DNA from: an uncultured Allomuricauda sp.
Lineage (GTDB): Bacteria > Bacteroidota > Bacteroidia > Flavobacteriales > Flavobacteriaceae
Direction: 5' to 3'
Length of the DNA stretch: 64,000 nucleotides
Assembly (NCBI RefSeq): GCF_947495325.1
Contig: NZ_CANLYK010000001.1
Location: forward strand, 62,001-126,000
Shown: one piece after another, positions 44,166 to 53,161 of the stretch
Layout of the letters: each line of letters starts with the position of its first letter
Position numbering within the stretch: the stretch's first letter is position 1
Program-made: the position numbers and the translations under genes
Notes under the pieces: generated by a model
Databases searched by the model: none
What the model was told of the DNA's origin: nothing
What the model saw: the letters and a program-made list of their open reading frames with translations, nothing else

Positions 44166-44700
44166 ATTTCTCAAAAAAACTAAACACGCTTCCACCATAT
44201 TTTCTACTTTCTGTGAAGTTTGGATGGTTGGATAGTTCTGTTTGATTGGAATGTTCTATAATTAAAACTCCGTTTTCCAATAACAGTTCTTTTTCAAAAA
44301 CCAAATCAGCAATTTTAGAAAATTGGTCGTCTTTAAAACTGTACGGAGGATCGGCAAAAATAACATCTCCTTTTTCCTTGGTTCTTTCCAAAAACTTGAA
44401 AACATCAGATTTAATCCCTGAAATTGGAAAGTCAAGTTCTTTGGCGGTTTTTAGGATATATTGGATACAACCGGAAAAACTATCAACGGCAATGATACCC
44501 TGGGCTCCTCTTGATGCAAATTCGAAACTTATATTTCCAGTACCGGAAAAGAGATCTAATACTCTAAGTTCATCAAAGTAAAACCGGTTGTTCAAGATAT
44601 TGAAAAGCCCTTCTTTGGCCATATCTGTTGTGGGCCGCACTGGAAGTTTTTTTGGTGCAGTAAGTCTTTTGCCCTTATACTTTCCAGAGATTATGCGCAT
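44164..44700 (-). CDS. rsmD: 16S rRNA (guanine(966)-N2)-methyltransferase
   Basis: 178-residue Rossmann-fold methyltransferase. It opens MRIISGKYKGKRLTAP, the RsmD signature, followed by RPTTDMAKEGLFNIL. The SAM motif is VLDLFSGTGNISFEFASRGA and the catalytic DPPY is in VIFADPPYSF. It methylates G966 of 16S rRNA. Its ATG overlaps the stop of the upstream DUF3822 gene by one base (TAATG). Confidence 0.95.
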   Translation of the reverse strand: MRIISGKYKGKRLTAPKKLPVRPTTDMAKEGLFNILNNRFYFDELRVLDLFSGTGNISFEFASRGAQGIIAVDSFSGCIQYILKTAKELDFPISGIKSDVFKFLERTKEKGDVIFADPPYSFKDDQFSKIADLVFEKELLLENGVLIIEHSNQTELSNHPNFTESRKYGGSVFSFFEK

Positions 44701-45533
44701 TACAGGGAGTTTAAGACCGTAAAATCAATTTCTTTGCCTTGTAGTTGTTCCAGTGGAAAAGTAGAATTGGAAGGAATAAAAACGGAGACATTTTTAATGT
44801 ATTTATAGCATAACCCATAAATTGGATCTCCTTCTTCTACAAGTCCAAAAAGTTTTAATTGTACATTTTCAAGATTTAGCTGTAACTGTTCCATGCTGAA
44901 CAGCAAATAATAGAGAAAATCTTCACTTGTCTTGAATTCAAAATAATTATAGAAGAGTAATTTTTTTTCTGAGACGATCACAATCTCCATTTCTTTTTCA
45001 GAAACTTGAACATAGCATACGGGCTCTCCGGAATTTCTATTTTGATTCAATAGGGTTGTGGCCAATACCGTACCACTGTGTTTGAAAACAAATTCACCGA
45101 AGAGATCAAAGATGTAATTGTTCACGTTAGTAAATGGAATATAGACATTTACAATATCATGGTTCGATATCTCATCAAAAACAATGTGATCGTTAGCCAT
45201 TATTTTTGAATTGAACTTAAGATAGTTGGGTAGTTCTTTTTCACTGAAAAGTGTTTTGGGAACCAAACTGAACAAGTTGTTCTTATGGATAACAACAACT
45301 TCTGAAAAATTTGTGCCTGTTATGCTCTTTTCATTGAGAACGGCTTTCAGCTCTTTCAATACCAGATAGGGTGTTGATGAAGTTTTGAAAGTTATTTTTT
45401 CAAAAGCCAAAATTTTATTGAAAATAGTATCGAGTACACAAAAAGAAAGTCCATTCAAGCTAACTTGAATGGACAATTTTTTGAAATCACTTTCTGAATT
45501 GGATTTCGTTATATTAGTTGCTTTTTCTGTCAT
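44700..45533 (-). CDS. DUF3822 family protein
   Basis: 277 residues from the chosen ATG at 45533 (MTEKATNITKSNSE); ATG at 45554 would add seven residues and enlarge the overlap with the upstream gene. It matches the DUF3822 family of Bacteroidota, usually found next to rsmD. Soluble; mixed strands and helices with an acidic surface. No catalytic motif is visible. Function unknown; the conserved pairing with rsmD suggests a shared transcript rather than a proven role. Confidence 0.8.
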   Translation of the reverse strand: MTEKATNITKSNSESDFKKLSIQVSLNGLSFCVLDTIFNKILAFEKITFKTSSTPYLVLKELKAVLNEKSITGTNFSEVVVIHKNNLFSLVPKTLFSEKELPNYLKFNSKIMANDHIVFDEISNHDIVNVYIPFTNVNNYIFDLFGEFVFKHSGTVLATTLLNQNRNSGEPVCYVQVSEKEMEIVIVSEKKLLFYNYFEFKTSEDFLYYLLFSMEQLQLNLENVQLKLFGLVEEGDPIYGLCYKYIKNVSVFIPSNSTFPLEQLQGKEIDFTVLNSL

Positions 45534-46248
45534 AAATGGGAGGCCAATTACCATTTGTACTTACATCGGTAAGTGAGCCAACTTTAATCTCTGTACCATT
45601 AACTTCTTCAACACTTTGATGTGCATTTTCTCTTGCCAATAAATCGGCAGGCTGATCATAAAGAACAACATTCTTCTTTATTTTTGCTTCAAAAACAGGT
45701 GCTTTGTAACCTTGTTTATCTATAATATCAGACTTCATCTCAAACTTCTCACCTCCCTGGGCATAAGGAACTTCCATCATTTTTTTATAACGGTCATCAG
45801 TCTTAAAAATAGAATCTTTTACTTTAACGAATCCTAAAGTATCAATAATGACGGTATCTTTTTGAAGTTCAATTTGATAAACTTTATCAAACCTCATAAA
45901 AGAAGAATCCCGTTGCTGGGTTATGGTGTAACTTCCCGTATCAATAAATTTAATTAAACTGTTAAAGTCTTTTGCGAATTTGCCATTTACGGTTTTGTAA
46001 GCTTCCTGAGAGTCTCTAATATCTTTAAGCTTCGCAATTACTTTTGAAAATCTTTCCTTTCGAACTTTATTAAATTCTATAGGAGCATTAATGGATTGAT
46101 AAATTTTATAACCCAAAAAAATACTTAAAAGCCCAAAAACTATAATAAGAACTGGCTTTATTTTTTGCGGTAAAAATCTATCAATTAAGAATACAAGGCC
46201 CAAGGTCAATAGGCATATAACTAAAACGATAAGGATTAAGTTTAACAT
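45514..46248 (-). CDS. Membrane protein of unknown function
   Basis: 244 residues from the ATG at 46248 (MLNLILIVLVICLL); the longer frame needs a TTG at 46290, upstream of which the -7 box leaves no room. Two N-terminal membrane helices (about 1-24 and 30-48) are followed by a soluble, probably extracytoplasmic part with KVIAKLKDIRDSQEAYKTVNGKFAKDFNSLIKFI, similar in look to type II pilin-like helices. Not assigned to a family. The 3' end overlaps the DUF3822 start by about 20 bases. Confidence 0.65.
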   Translation of the reverse strand: MLNLILIVLVICLLTLGLVFLIDRFLPQKIKPVLIIVFGLLSIFLGYKIYQSINAPIEFNKVRKERFSKVIAKLKDIRDSQEAYKTVNGKFAKDFNSLIKFIDTGSYTITQQRDSSFMRFDKVYQIELQKDTVIIDTLGFVKVKDSIFKTDDRYKKMMEVPYAQGGEKFEMKSDIIDKQGYKAPVFEAKIKKNVVLYDQPADLLARENAHQSVEEVNGTEIKVGSLTDVSTNGNWPPIYDRKSN

Positions 46249-46287
46249 ACTAATATTGTCTTTCTGAATTAATTTAGCGGTTACTGA

Positions 46288-46295
46288 CAAATCTA
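46288..46295 (-). promoter_or_regulatory. -7 promoter box for the membrane protein-DUF3822-rsmD unit
   Basis: On the minus strand TAGATTTG, matching TAnnTTTG, 39 bases before the ATG at 46248. It supports that start. Confidence 0.5.
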
Positions 46296-46320
46296 CAATT
46301 TTTTTTTAATCACGAAACTT

Positions 46321-46348
46321 TTTGCTTTAAAAAACCATGCTATCTTTA
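46321..46348 (+). promoter_or_regulatory. Promoter for the helicase-kdsB-kdnB unit
   Basis: -33 TTTG (46321-46324), 16-base spacer and -7 TATCTTTA (46341-46348, last base off consensus), ending 7 bases before the helicase ATG; the message would be close to leaderless. Confidence 0.45.
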
Positions 46349-46355
46349 GAAGCTC

Positions 46356-47789
46356 ATGAATGACCCTACGCCATCTGGATTTTTAACAATTCTAAATGAA
46401 AAATTTCCACATGACCCAACCATTAAACAGGGTTTGGCCATGGAAAAGCTTTCGGATTTTATTTTGAACGGGAAACAAGAGGAAGTGTTCCTCTTAAAGG
46501 GATTCGCGGGAACTGGTAAAACAACCATCGTTGGAACCATTGTAAGTAGCCTTTGGAAGATCAAAATGAGTTCTGTTCTGATGGCACCAACGGGAAGGGC
46601 CGCAAAAGTCATGTCAGTTTATTCAGGGAACAAGGCATTTACCATTCATAAAAAAATATATTTTCCTAAAAAGCAAAGCGGTGGGGGTATTCAATTTGTG
46701 TTGGCTCCAAATAAACATAGGAACACCCTTTTTATTATCGATGAAGCTTCAATGATTCCTGATATACCGGCAGATTCCAAACTTTTTGAGAATGGTTCTT
46801 TATTGGATGACTTAATGTTCTATGTCTATTCAGGACACAATTGTAAGTTGCTTTTAATTGGTGATACGGCACAATTGCCACCTGTAAAATTGGATTTGAG
46901 TCCTGCCTTGGAAGAGCAACGCCTTTCATTGAACTACAATAAAGAAGTAGAATGTTTGGAGTTGGATGAAGTAATGCGCCAAACGAGCGATTCCGGAATT
47001 TTATACAATGCGACTAATCTAAGGGAGCAGTTACAATCGCATTTTTTTGATGAGTTCAAGTTTGAAGTATCAACTTTCAAAGACATTACGAGGTTAATCG
47101 ATGGAAGTGAAATACAAGAAGCCATTGATTCATCATATAGTCAAAATGGAAAAGAGGAAACGGCAATTATTGTGCGTTCCAATAAACGGGCAAATCTTTA
47201 CAATAAAAATATTAGGGAACGAATTCTTTTTTTGGACAATGAGCTTGCCGTAGGTGATTATATGATGGTGGTAAAGAACAATTACTTTTGGCTACGACCC
47301 AATTCTGAAGCTGGTTTTATTGCCAATGGCGATATCATTGAAATATTGGAATTGTTCTCCATCAAGGAGCTGTATGGATTTTCATTTGCAGAGGTAAAGG
47401 TTAAAATGGTTGATTACCCTAATCAAAGACCGTTTGAAACAGTTCTTTTGTTGGATACTATTAACGCAGAGACACCCTCACTTTCATATGAAGAGGGAAA
47501 TAGATTGTATCAAGAGGTTTTAAAGGACTACGAGCATGAAAAATCTAAATACAAAAAGTTTTTAGGTGTAAAAAACAACAAGTTTTTTAATGCACTCCAA
47601 GTAAAATTCTCTTATGCGATTACATGCCATAAATCTCAAGGGGGGCAATGGGAAAACGTATTCGTTGAGCAGCCTTATTTGCCCAATGGGGTGGATAAGG
47701 ATTATCTAAGATGGTTATATACCGCCGTTACGCGCGCAAAGCAAAAACTATTTCTAATAGGTTTTAAGGACGATTTTTTTCTTGACTAA
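46356..47789 (+). CDS. RecD-like superfamily 1 DNA helicase
   Basis: 477-residue ATP-dependent helicase. Walker A is G49-FAGTGKTT (49-57), then LMAPTGRAAKVM (motif Ia), LFIIDEASMIPD (Walker B), LLIGDTAQLPPV (motif III) and the C-terminal UvrD-like YAITCHKSQGGQWENVFVEQP and WLYTAVTRAKQKLFLIG (motifs V-VI). It lacks RecBCD partners and is the short RecD-like/Dda-like form common in Bacteroidota. First gene of a same-strand run ending with a lipid acyltransferase. Confidence 0.9.
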   Translation: MNDPTPSGFLTILNEKFPHDPTIKQGLAMEKLSDFILNGKQEEVFLLKGFAGTGKTTIVGTIVSSLWKIKMSSVLMAPTGRAAKVMSVYSGNKAFTIHKKIYFPKKQSGGGIQFVLAPNKHRNTLFIIDEASMIPDIPADSKLFENGSLLDDLMFYVYSGHNCKLLLIGDTAQLPPVKLDLSPALEEQRLSLNYNKEVECLELDEVMRQTSDSGILYNATNLREQLQSHFFDEFKFEVSTFKDITRLIDGSEIQEAIDSSYSQNGKEETAIIVRSNKRANLYNKNIRERILFLDNELAVGDYMMVVKNNYFWLRPNSEAGFIANGDIIEILELFSIKELYGFSFAEVKVKMVDYPNQRPFETVLLLDTINAETPSLSYEEGNRLYQEVLKDYEHEKSKYKKFLGVKNNKFFNALQVKFSYAITCHKSQGGQWENVFVEQPYLPNGVDKDYLRWLYTAVTRAKQKLFLIGFKDDFFLD

Positions 47790-47813
47790 GAATATCCTAT
47801 TTTAGTCCGAACC

Positions 47814-48383
47814 ATGGAAATGTCACCAGATACAATCATAAGTATATTTTTAGGTATTGGCTTAGCAGCTTCGGTGGGCTTTAGAGTATTCTTACCACTC
47901 TTTGCCCTTAGTTTAGCCGCTTATTTAGGTATTTGGGAACTGAATGAAAGTTGGGAATGGATTGGTAGTATGGCTGCAGTAATCACTCTCGGCGTTGCCA
48001 CATTTGTAGAGATCTTTGCCTATTTTATTCCTTGGTTAGATAATGCACTTGACGGCATATCGATCCCATTGGCCGCTATTGCAGGTACCGCTGTAATGGT
48101 ATCAACAGTTGCCAATCTGGATCCAGTGGTTACCTGGTCCTTGGCAATTATTGCCGGAGGAGGAACGGCTACTGCTATAAAAGGAGCCAACGCCGCGGGA
48201 AGATTAACCTCTACAGCCACAACAGGAGGGATTGCAAATCCATTGGTGACAACGGTTGAAACAGGAACTGCAGTAGCAGTTTCTACGGCTTCAATTTTGG
48301 CACCGTCAATCGCTATTGTCCTAGTGATACTAATTTTGGTGATTATTTTTATAATATACCGTAAGTTGCGACCGAAAAAGTAA
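47814..48383 (+). CDS. DUF4126 membrane protein
   Basis: 189-residue membrane protein with about four to five helices, matching DUF4126: GLAASVGFRVFLPLFALSLAAYLG, DNALDGISIPLAAIAGTAVM and ATAIKGANAAGRLTSTATTGGIANPLVTTVETGTA. Ends in a basic tail (YRKLRPKK). No function is known. It lies 24 bases after the helicase and 24 bases before kdsB. Confidence 0.85.
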   Translation: MEMSPDTIISIFLGIGLAASVGFRVFLPLFALSLAAYLGIWELNESWEWIGSMAAVITLGVATFVEIFAYFIPWLDNALDGISIPLAAIAGTAVMVSTVANLDPVVTWSLAIIAGGGTATAIKGANAAGRLTSTATTGGIANPLVTTVETGTAVAVSTASILAPSIAIVLVILILVIIFIIYRKLRPKK

Positions 48384-48407
48384 TTTTCATCAATATAAAG
48401 AATACGA

Positions 48408-49136
48408 GTGAAGATAATTTCCATGATACCGGCAAGGTACCAAGCTTCAAGATTTCCAGCTAAACTAATGCAAGACTTGGAAGGAAAGCCCGTCATTGTA
48501 CGTACCTATGAGGCAGCAGTACAAACCAAATTGTTTGATGAAGTCTATGTTGTAACGGATAGCAAAATTATTTTTGATACAATTTCAAAAATAGGTGGTC
48601 AGGTGCTCATGAGTAAGGAGGAGCACGAAAGTGGCAGTGATAGAATTGCAGAGGCCGTAGTGGAAATGGATGTTGATATCGTAATCAATGTTCAAGGAGA
48701 TGAACCATTTATTGATTCGGAAAGTTTAAAAAAAGTAATTGAGGTATTCAAAACGGATTCCAAAAAAGAAATAGACTTGGCATCCTTAATGACACCGATC
48801 TCGGATTGGGAAGAAATTTCCAATCCCAATACAGTTAAGGTAATAGTCGATAACAATGATTTTGCGTTGTATTTTTCACGATCACCAATTCCTTATCCAA
48901 GGGATGAAACTATTGAAGCAATATATTATAAGCATAAAGGAATTTATGCCTTTAGAAAAAGGGCTTTGATTGACTTTCAACGATTACCCATGCTACCATT
49001 GGAAGCAAAGGAAAAAATTGAGGCGATTCGATTTTTAGAGTATGGAAAAAAAATAAAAATGGTGGAAACACACGTAACTGGCATTGAAATTGATACTCCA
49101 GAAGATTTAGAACGAGCTAAAAAGGCATGGAAGTAA
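48408..49136 (+). CDS. kdsB: CMP-Kdo synthetase (3-deoxy-manno-octulosonate cytidylyltransferase)
   Basis: 242-residue nucleotidyltransferase that activates Kdo (or 8-amino-Kdo) with CTP for lipopolysaccharide. GTG at 48408 is the only start that yields the conserved opening [23 protein letters not shown]. Other motifs: [59 protein letters not shown] and the C-terminal [13 protein letters not shown]. It overlaps the next gene by 10 bases. The KdnB-like gene nearby suggests 8-amino-Kdo as the natural substrate. Confidence 0.95.
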   Translation: MKIISMIPARYQASRFPAKLMQDLEGKPVIVRTYEAAVQTKLFDEVYVVTDSKIIFDTISKIGGQVLMSKEEHESGSDRIAEAVVEMDVDIVINVQGDEPFIDSESLKKVIEVFKTDSKKEIDLASLMTPISDWEEISNPNTVKVIVDNNDFALYFSRSPIPYPRDETIEAIYYKHKGIYAFRKRALIDFQRLPMLPLEAKEKIEAIRFLEYGKKIKMVETHVTGIEIDTPEDLERAKKAWK

Positions 49137-49831
49137 ATTTTGAAAACATTAAAGTTATTGGTTTTGATGCTGATGATACCTTGTGGGTCAACGAGACCTA
49201 TTTTAGGGAAACAGAAGAACGTTTTGCCGAATTAATGGAGGGTTATGAAACCAAAAACAAAGTAGACCAGGAGTTGTTTAAAATGGAGATGAAAAATTTA
49301 CAACTTTACGGTTATGGTGTAAAAGGATTTGTTCTTTCCATGATAGAATCAGCTCTAGATCTATCAAATGGTAAAGTATCTCAAGAAACCATTTCTGAAA
49401 TTTTGAATCTTGGAAAAAGAATGATTTCCCACCCGGTAGAGTTATTGGATGGGGTTGAAGAGGTGCTAAGCCGGTTGGTAAATAAATACAGGTTAATTGT
49501 GCTTACCAAAGGAGATTTGTTGGATCAAGAGCGCAAGCTTGAAAGGTCTGGAATCTCAAAGTATTTTCACCATGTCGAAGTTCTCAGTGACAAAAAAGAA
49601 AGCAATTATAGCAACTTGTTGGAACATTTAGAGGTTAATGTCGACGAGTTTTTAATGATAGGAAATTCTTTAAAGTCAGATGTATTACCTATATTGAATA
49701 TTGGAGGAAGCGCAGTACATGTGCCATTCCATACAACATGGGCCCATGAAATGATTGCTGATTCTGAACAAATGAACGATCATTTGAAACTAAATAAACT
49801 AGAAGATATCCTGAAGTATTTGCAAAATTGA
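49127..49831 (+). CDS. HAD family hydrolase (phosphatase)
   Basis: 234-residue haloacid dehalogenase-superfamily hydrolase. Motif I is D14-A-D16-DTLW, with a helical C1-type cap (about 25-100), motif [10 protein letters not shown] and a later [10 protein letters not shown] with motif IV acidic residue. It resembles phosphoglycolate-phosphatase or YjjG-like enzymes, not the capless KdsC tetramer. It sits between kdsB and the KdnB-like gene with overlaps on both sides, so a role in Kdo phosphate removal or sugar modification is possible but unproven. Confidence 0.83.
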   Translation: MEVNFENIKVIGFDADDTLWVNETYFRETEERFAELMEGYETKNKVDQELFKMEMKNLQLYGYGVKGFVLSMIESALDLSNGKVSQETISEILNLGKRMISHPVELLDGVEEVLSRLVNKYRLIVLTKGDLLDQERKLERSGISKYFHHVEVLSDKKESNYSNLLEHLEVNVDEFLMIGNSLKSDVLPILNIGGSAVHVPFHTTWAHEMIADSEQMNDHLKLNKLEDILKYLQN

Positions 49832-50958
49832 TGAAGACGGAAAACGATTTGAAAAGAAACGAAATAAGATTGGACAACAAGACAGGGTACCGCAACTTTC
49901 CAATGGTACCAAGGGTTGTTTTTGGTCAAGGTAGTTTTGCTCAATTAGGGGATATTTTGATGCCCAAAAGAAGAAATTCCAACGCTCCCTTTATCTTTTT
50001 GGTGGATGATTTTTTCGAAAATAGTGAAGTTATCCTGTGCATGCCCTTAATGTATAATGACAAGGTATTTTTTATTTCCGCCAATGAAGAACCCAAAACA
50101 GGTCAGGTAGATACATTGGTGTCTAAAATACAAGAAGAGTTTGAAGAATTACCTTCCGGAATTATCGGAATAGGAGGGGGAACTCTTTTAGATTTGGCAA
50201 AGGCGGTCGCCATTCTTCTAAACAATAATGGTTTGGCCCAAGATTATCAAGGTTGGGATTTGGTGAGTAAACCATCGCTATATCATGTGGGAATTCCTAC
50301 CATAAGTGGCACTGGAGCTGAAGTCTCTAGAACCACCGTTTTGTTGGGGCCAGAAAAGAAGTTGGGAATCAATTCAGATTTCACCACATATGATCAAGTA
50401 GTTTTAGATCCAGATTTAACCAAAAGTGTTCCCAAAGAACAGTGGTTTTATACGGGGATGGATTGCTTCATCCATTGCATAGAATCATTAAATGGTACAT
50501 ATTTAAATGCCTTTAGCCAAAGTTATGGGGAGAAAGCTCTGGAACTTTGCAAAGAAGTGTTCTTGGAAGATGTTCCCAGTAGCGAATCAAGGGACAAATT
50601 AATGATGGCTTCATGGCATGGAGGAATGAGCATTGCCTATTCCCAAGTAGGAATTGCCCATGCAATGAGTTATGGTCTTTCCTATCTATTGGGGATAAAA
50701 CATGGAATAGGGAATTGTCTTGTTTTTCAGCATCTTGAAGAGTTTTATCCCGAGGGTGTGCAAGTGTTCCATAAAATGATGGAAAAACATAACATACAAT
50801 TACCAAAAGGTGTTTGTGCCGATCTTACCGAAAATGATTTTGATATTTTAATCAATGTGGCTTTGGGAATGGAAGCACTTTGGGAAAATGCTTTGGGGAA
50901 AGATTGGAAAGAAATCATGACCCCTGAACGTCTGAAACGGATTTATCAGAGAATTTAA
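49831..50958 (+). CDS. kdnB: Kdo 8-oxidase, KdnB-like iron-dependent alcohol dehydrogenase
   Basis: 375 residues from the ATG at 49831, which overlaps the HAD gene stop (TGATG). Group III alcohol dehydrogenase with NAD motif GIGGGTLLDLAKAV and metal ligands D211, H215 (GMDCFIHCIESL), H277 (VGIAHAMSYGL) and H291 (KHGIGNC). Stretches such as YQGWDLVSKP, GIPTISGTGAE-SRT, DQWFYTGMDC-like EQWFYTGMDC and LEEFYPEGV closely match my recollection of Shewanella KdnB, which oxidises C8 of Kdo for 8-amino-Kdo synthesis. The aminotransferase KdnA is not in the window. Confidence 0.82.
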   Translation: MKTENDLKRNEIRLDNKTGYRNFPMVPRVVFGQGSFAQLGDILMPKRRNSNAPFIFLVDDFFENSEVILCMPLMYNDKVFFISANEEPKTGQVDTLVSKIQEEFEELPSGIIGIGGGTLLDLAKAVAILLNNNGLAQDYQGWDLVSKPSLYHVGIPTISGTGAEVSRTTVLLGPEKKLGINSDFTTYDQVVLDPDLTKSVPKEQWFYTGMDCFIHCIESLNGTYLNAFSQSYGEKALELCKEVFLEDVPSSESRDKLMMASWHGGMSIAYSQVGIAHAMSYGLSYLLGIKHGIGNCLVFQHLEEFYPEGVQVFHKMMEKHNIQLPKGVCADLTENDFDILINVALGMEALWENALGKDWKEIMTPERLKRIYQRI

Positions 50959-51000
50959 CACACCCAGAACCCTTCTACTGCTCTTAGTAAAGGAAAATAC

Positions 51001-51540
51001 ATGCGTAAACTAGCGGAGTTTTTATATTTTAAAGTACTGGGATGGAAACTCATCGGTACATTTCCCAAAGTAGATAAATGTGTGGTGGCCGTAGTTCCGC
51101 ATACCCATTGGATGGATTTCTTTTTGGGTTTATTGATTAGAAAAGTCATCAATGAAGAAATTAATTACATTGGGAAGAAGAGTCTTTTTAAGCCGCCATT
51201 TGGATGGTTTTTTAGATGGACAGGCGGAGCACCAATAGACCGCTCCAAAAGCTCTAACACCGTTGAAAGTATTGTCAATATTTTTAAAGAGAGAAGGATT
51301 TTCAGATTTGCGCTGGCTCCGGAGGGTACCCGAAAAAAGGTAACGGAACTAAAAACCGGATTCTATCACATAGCAGTAATGGCACAAGTTCCTATAGTTG
51401 CTGTTGCCTTTGACTTTGGAAAGAAACAAATCAAAATTTCCGAAGCTATTTATCCGAGTGGTGAAATGAAAGACGATTTTAAAATATTCCACAAGTTCTA
51501 TAAAGGGGTAAAAGGCAAAATTCCGGAGTATAGTTTTTAA
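51001..51540 (+). CDS. 1-acyl-glycerol-3-phosphate acyltransferase family protein
   Basis: 179-residue PlsC-like lysophospholipid acyltransferase. The catalytic HX4D motif is in PHTHWMDFF, motif II is FRWTGGAPIDRS, and motif III is LAPEGTRKK. It is shorter than typical PlsC (~240) and belongs to the short acyltransferase branch. Forty-two bases after kdnB, so probably the last gene of the same transcript; a lipid A or phospholipid role is plausible. Its last codon overlaps the convergent next gene by four bases. Confidence 0.88.
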   Translation: MRKLAEFLYFKVLGWKLIGTFPKVDKCVVAVVPHTHWMDFFLGLLIRKVINEEINYIGKKSLFKPPFGWFFRWTGGAPIDRSKSSNTVESIVNIFKERRIFRFALAPEGTRKKVTELKTGFYHIAVMAQVPIVAVAFDFGKKQIKISEAIYPSGEMKDDFKIFHKFYKGVKGKIPEYSF

Positions 51541-52031
51541 ATCTTTTTTAAAGCCTTAGGCTTTGGTTTTTCTACCTTTTTTGTGTTCCCCGGAAAAACC
51601 AAGTTGGTACTGGAATAGCTGCTTCCAAAAGTAATTGCTGCAGCATAGACCTGTTGTATGGCGTCAATAACCTGTGCTTCTGAAAGTTCCTTTAATGGAT
51701 GGGTATAAACGGACCATAAAATCTCATCACTTAAGGCATATTTCACATCCAAGGCAGAATGAAAATTTGCCACCAGTGCGTTCAATAACTCTTCCTCTCC
51801 AATTTTTTCACGCTCAACAATAGGAGATATGATTCGCATTCTATTCGCATTTTCGTCAAAAACACAGATTAACATGGACTCATTAAATAAAAATTGGTAG
51901 GAGTTACCATTGGTTTTGACGGTATCGGCCTCTTGTTCTATAATTTGATAAAGCTTGGAAGGTGTCATTTCCTGGCTCCATATAAGACATGAACCAAAGA
52001 AAATGAATAGTATAGTCAGTCTTGAGCTCAT
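51537..52031 (-). CDS. Secreted protein of unknown function
   Basis: 164-residue protein with a signal peptide (MSSRLTILFIFFGSCLIWSQ). The mature part has an alpha-beta pattern (LYQIIEQEADTVKTNGNSYQFLFNESMLICVFDENANRMRIISPIV) like YbjN- or type III chaperone-like folds, but with a signal peptide, so periplasmic. Ends with a Lys/Pro-rich tail (KKVEKPKPKALKKI). No family is recognised with confidence. Convergent with the acyltransferase gene. Confidence 0.65.
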   Translation of the reverse strand: MSSRLTILFIFFGSCLIWSQEMTPSKLYQIIEQEADTVKTNGNSYQFLFNESMLICVFDENANRMRIISPIVEREKIGEEELLNALVANFHSALDVKYALSDEILWSVYTHPLKELSEAQVIDAIQQVYAAAITFGSSYSSTNLVFPGNTKKVEKPKPKALKKI

Positions 52032-52407
52032 ATAAAAAAGTTTATTATTTGGTCGACAAATAACCCAACACTTTACACCTTCAAGGTTTGGTTTTTGGAA
52101 AAACTATTCATTCATCGTATGATAAACATTTTGATTATATAGCAATCATAATTTTTATTTACGATTAATCCGAGATCAGTTCGTTTTTCTTAAGTAATGT
52201 ATAGCTTTTTAAATACATATTAGTGTCTGAGCTTACTATAAATACGAGCTTTTAGACTGACAAATGTGAATATGAAGCTGAAATGGAATTGATAGCCTAA
52301 ATTAAAATTGTAGTCCAAAATTTCATTCAAATACAGTTTCATAAATGGACCGTTTTAATAACTTGAGTTGAAAAAATCCACAAGAAATGGAATATTTGAG
52401 ATAAACC
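52032..52407. other. Intergenic region with no recognised feature
   Basis: 376 bases, A/T-rich, between the secreted protein start and the FecI-type sigma stop. No ORF, RNA motif, clear terminator or repeat was seen on either strand. Confidence 0.5.
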
Positions 52408-53031
52408 TTATTCCGTCTTTAGATTATTTTGAAATCCGAACAACAAAAAAAGTATGGTATCGGTCTTAGTTCCTACATTTTTCCTAATTCTTGAAAAAGC
52501 CATGTTAATATGCCTTTCTATGGTGTTTTTGGAAAGGTTAAGGTATTCAGAAATTTCTATATTGGTTAAACCCTCTTTTTTGCTCAAAAGAAAGACCTCT
52601 TTGCATTTAGGGGGCAGTTCTTGAATAGCTTCTTTGACCAATCCAATTAATTTTTCCAAAGCATCTTCATCCTTATCTTCAATAATATGCTCTAATCCTT
52701 CAATATATTTTTTCTCTAAAGCGGTCACGGACTGGTTTTTCTTATATTGACTGATACAGGCGTTATAAACTGATTTATACAAATAGCTTTTAATTGAAAA
52801 ATCTGGTTTTAAGTTATGGCGCCCCTCCCATACTTTGATAAATACGTTTTGTACAATATCCTCAGATAACGGAATGTCATTCATAAGACTGTTTGCATAT
52901 AAACATAGTTTATGATTATAGGTGTCAACTAAAAAGGCATACGCATTTTCATCACCTTTTTTTAACAGGGTAATGAGTTTAGAGGTAGTATTAAAGGCTT
53001 TTTTCACTAGATTTTTAAGTTTAAAAGACAC
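52408..53031 (-). CDS. ECF sigma factor, FecI-type (PUL regulator)
   Basis: 207-residue ECF sigma factor of the Bacteroidota sigma-70 expansion. Region 2 is about 23-70 (LVDTYNHKLCLYANSLMNDIPLSEDIVQNVFIKVWEGR) and region 4 about 140-180 (LPPKCKEVFLLSKKEGLTNIEISEYLNLSKNTIERHI). It lies divergently upstream of a FecR anti-sigma gene and a SusC with an STN domain, the standard trans-envelope signalling set. It should activate the susC-susD genes on substrate sensing. Confidence 0.92.
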   Translation of the reverse strand: MSFKLKNLVKKAFNTTSKLITLLKKGDENAYAFLVDTYNHKLCLYANSLMNDIPLSEDIVQNVFIKVWEGRHNLKPDFSIKSYLYKSVYNACISQYKKNQSVTALEKKYIEGLEHIIEDKDEDALEKLIGLVKEAIQELPPKCKEVFLLSKKEGLTNIEISEYLNLSKNTIERHINMAFSRIRKNVGTKTDTILFLLFGFQNNLKTE

Positions 53032-53161
53032 ATTGTCAAATCCTGAAATATGAGAATATGACTCAAATATGAAAAAAAAAATAATAAAAAATGAAAATAT
53101 GCATCAAAAAATTGGTGGTTCAATAAAATGGCTCCGTATTAGGTATAGAAGAATTGCTTAA

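Noticed and set aside
52032-52407. Hidden gene in the 376-base gap before the FecI-type sigma gene
   Set aside because: No open frame of useful length, signal peptide or RNA motif on either strand.
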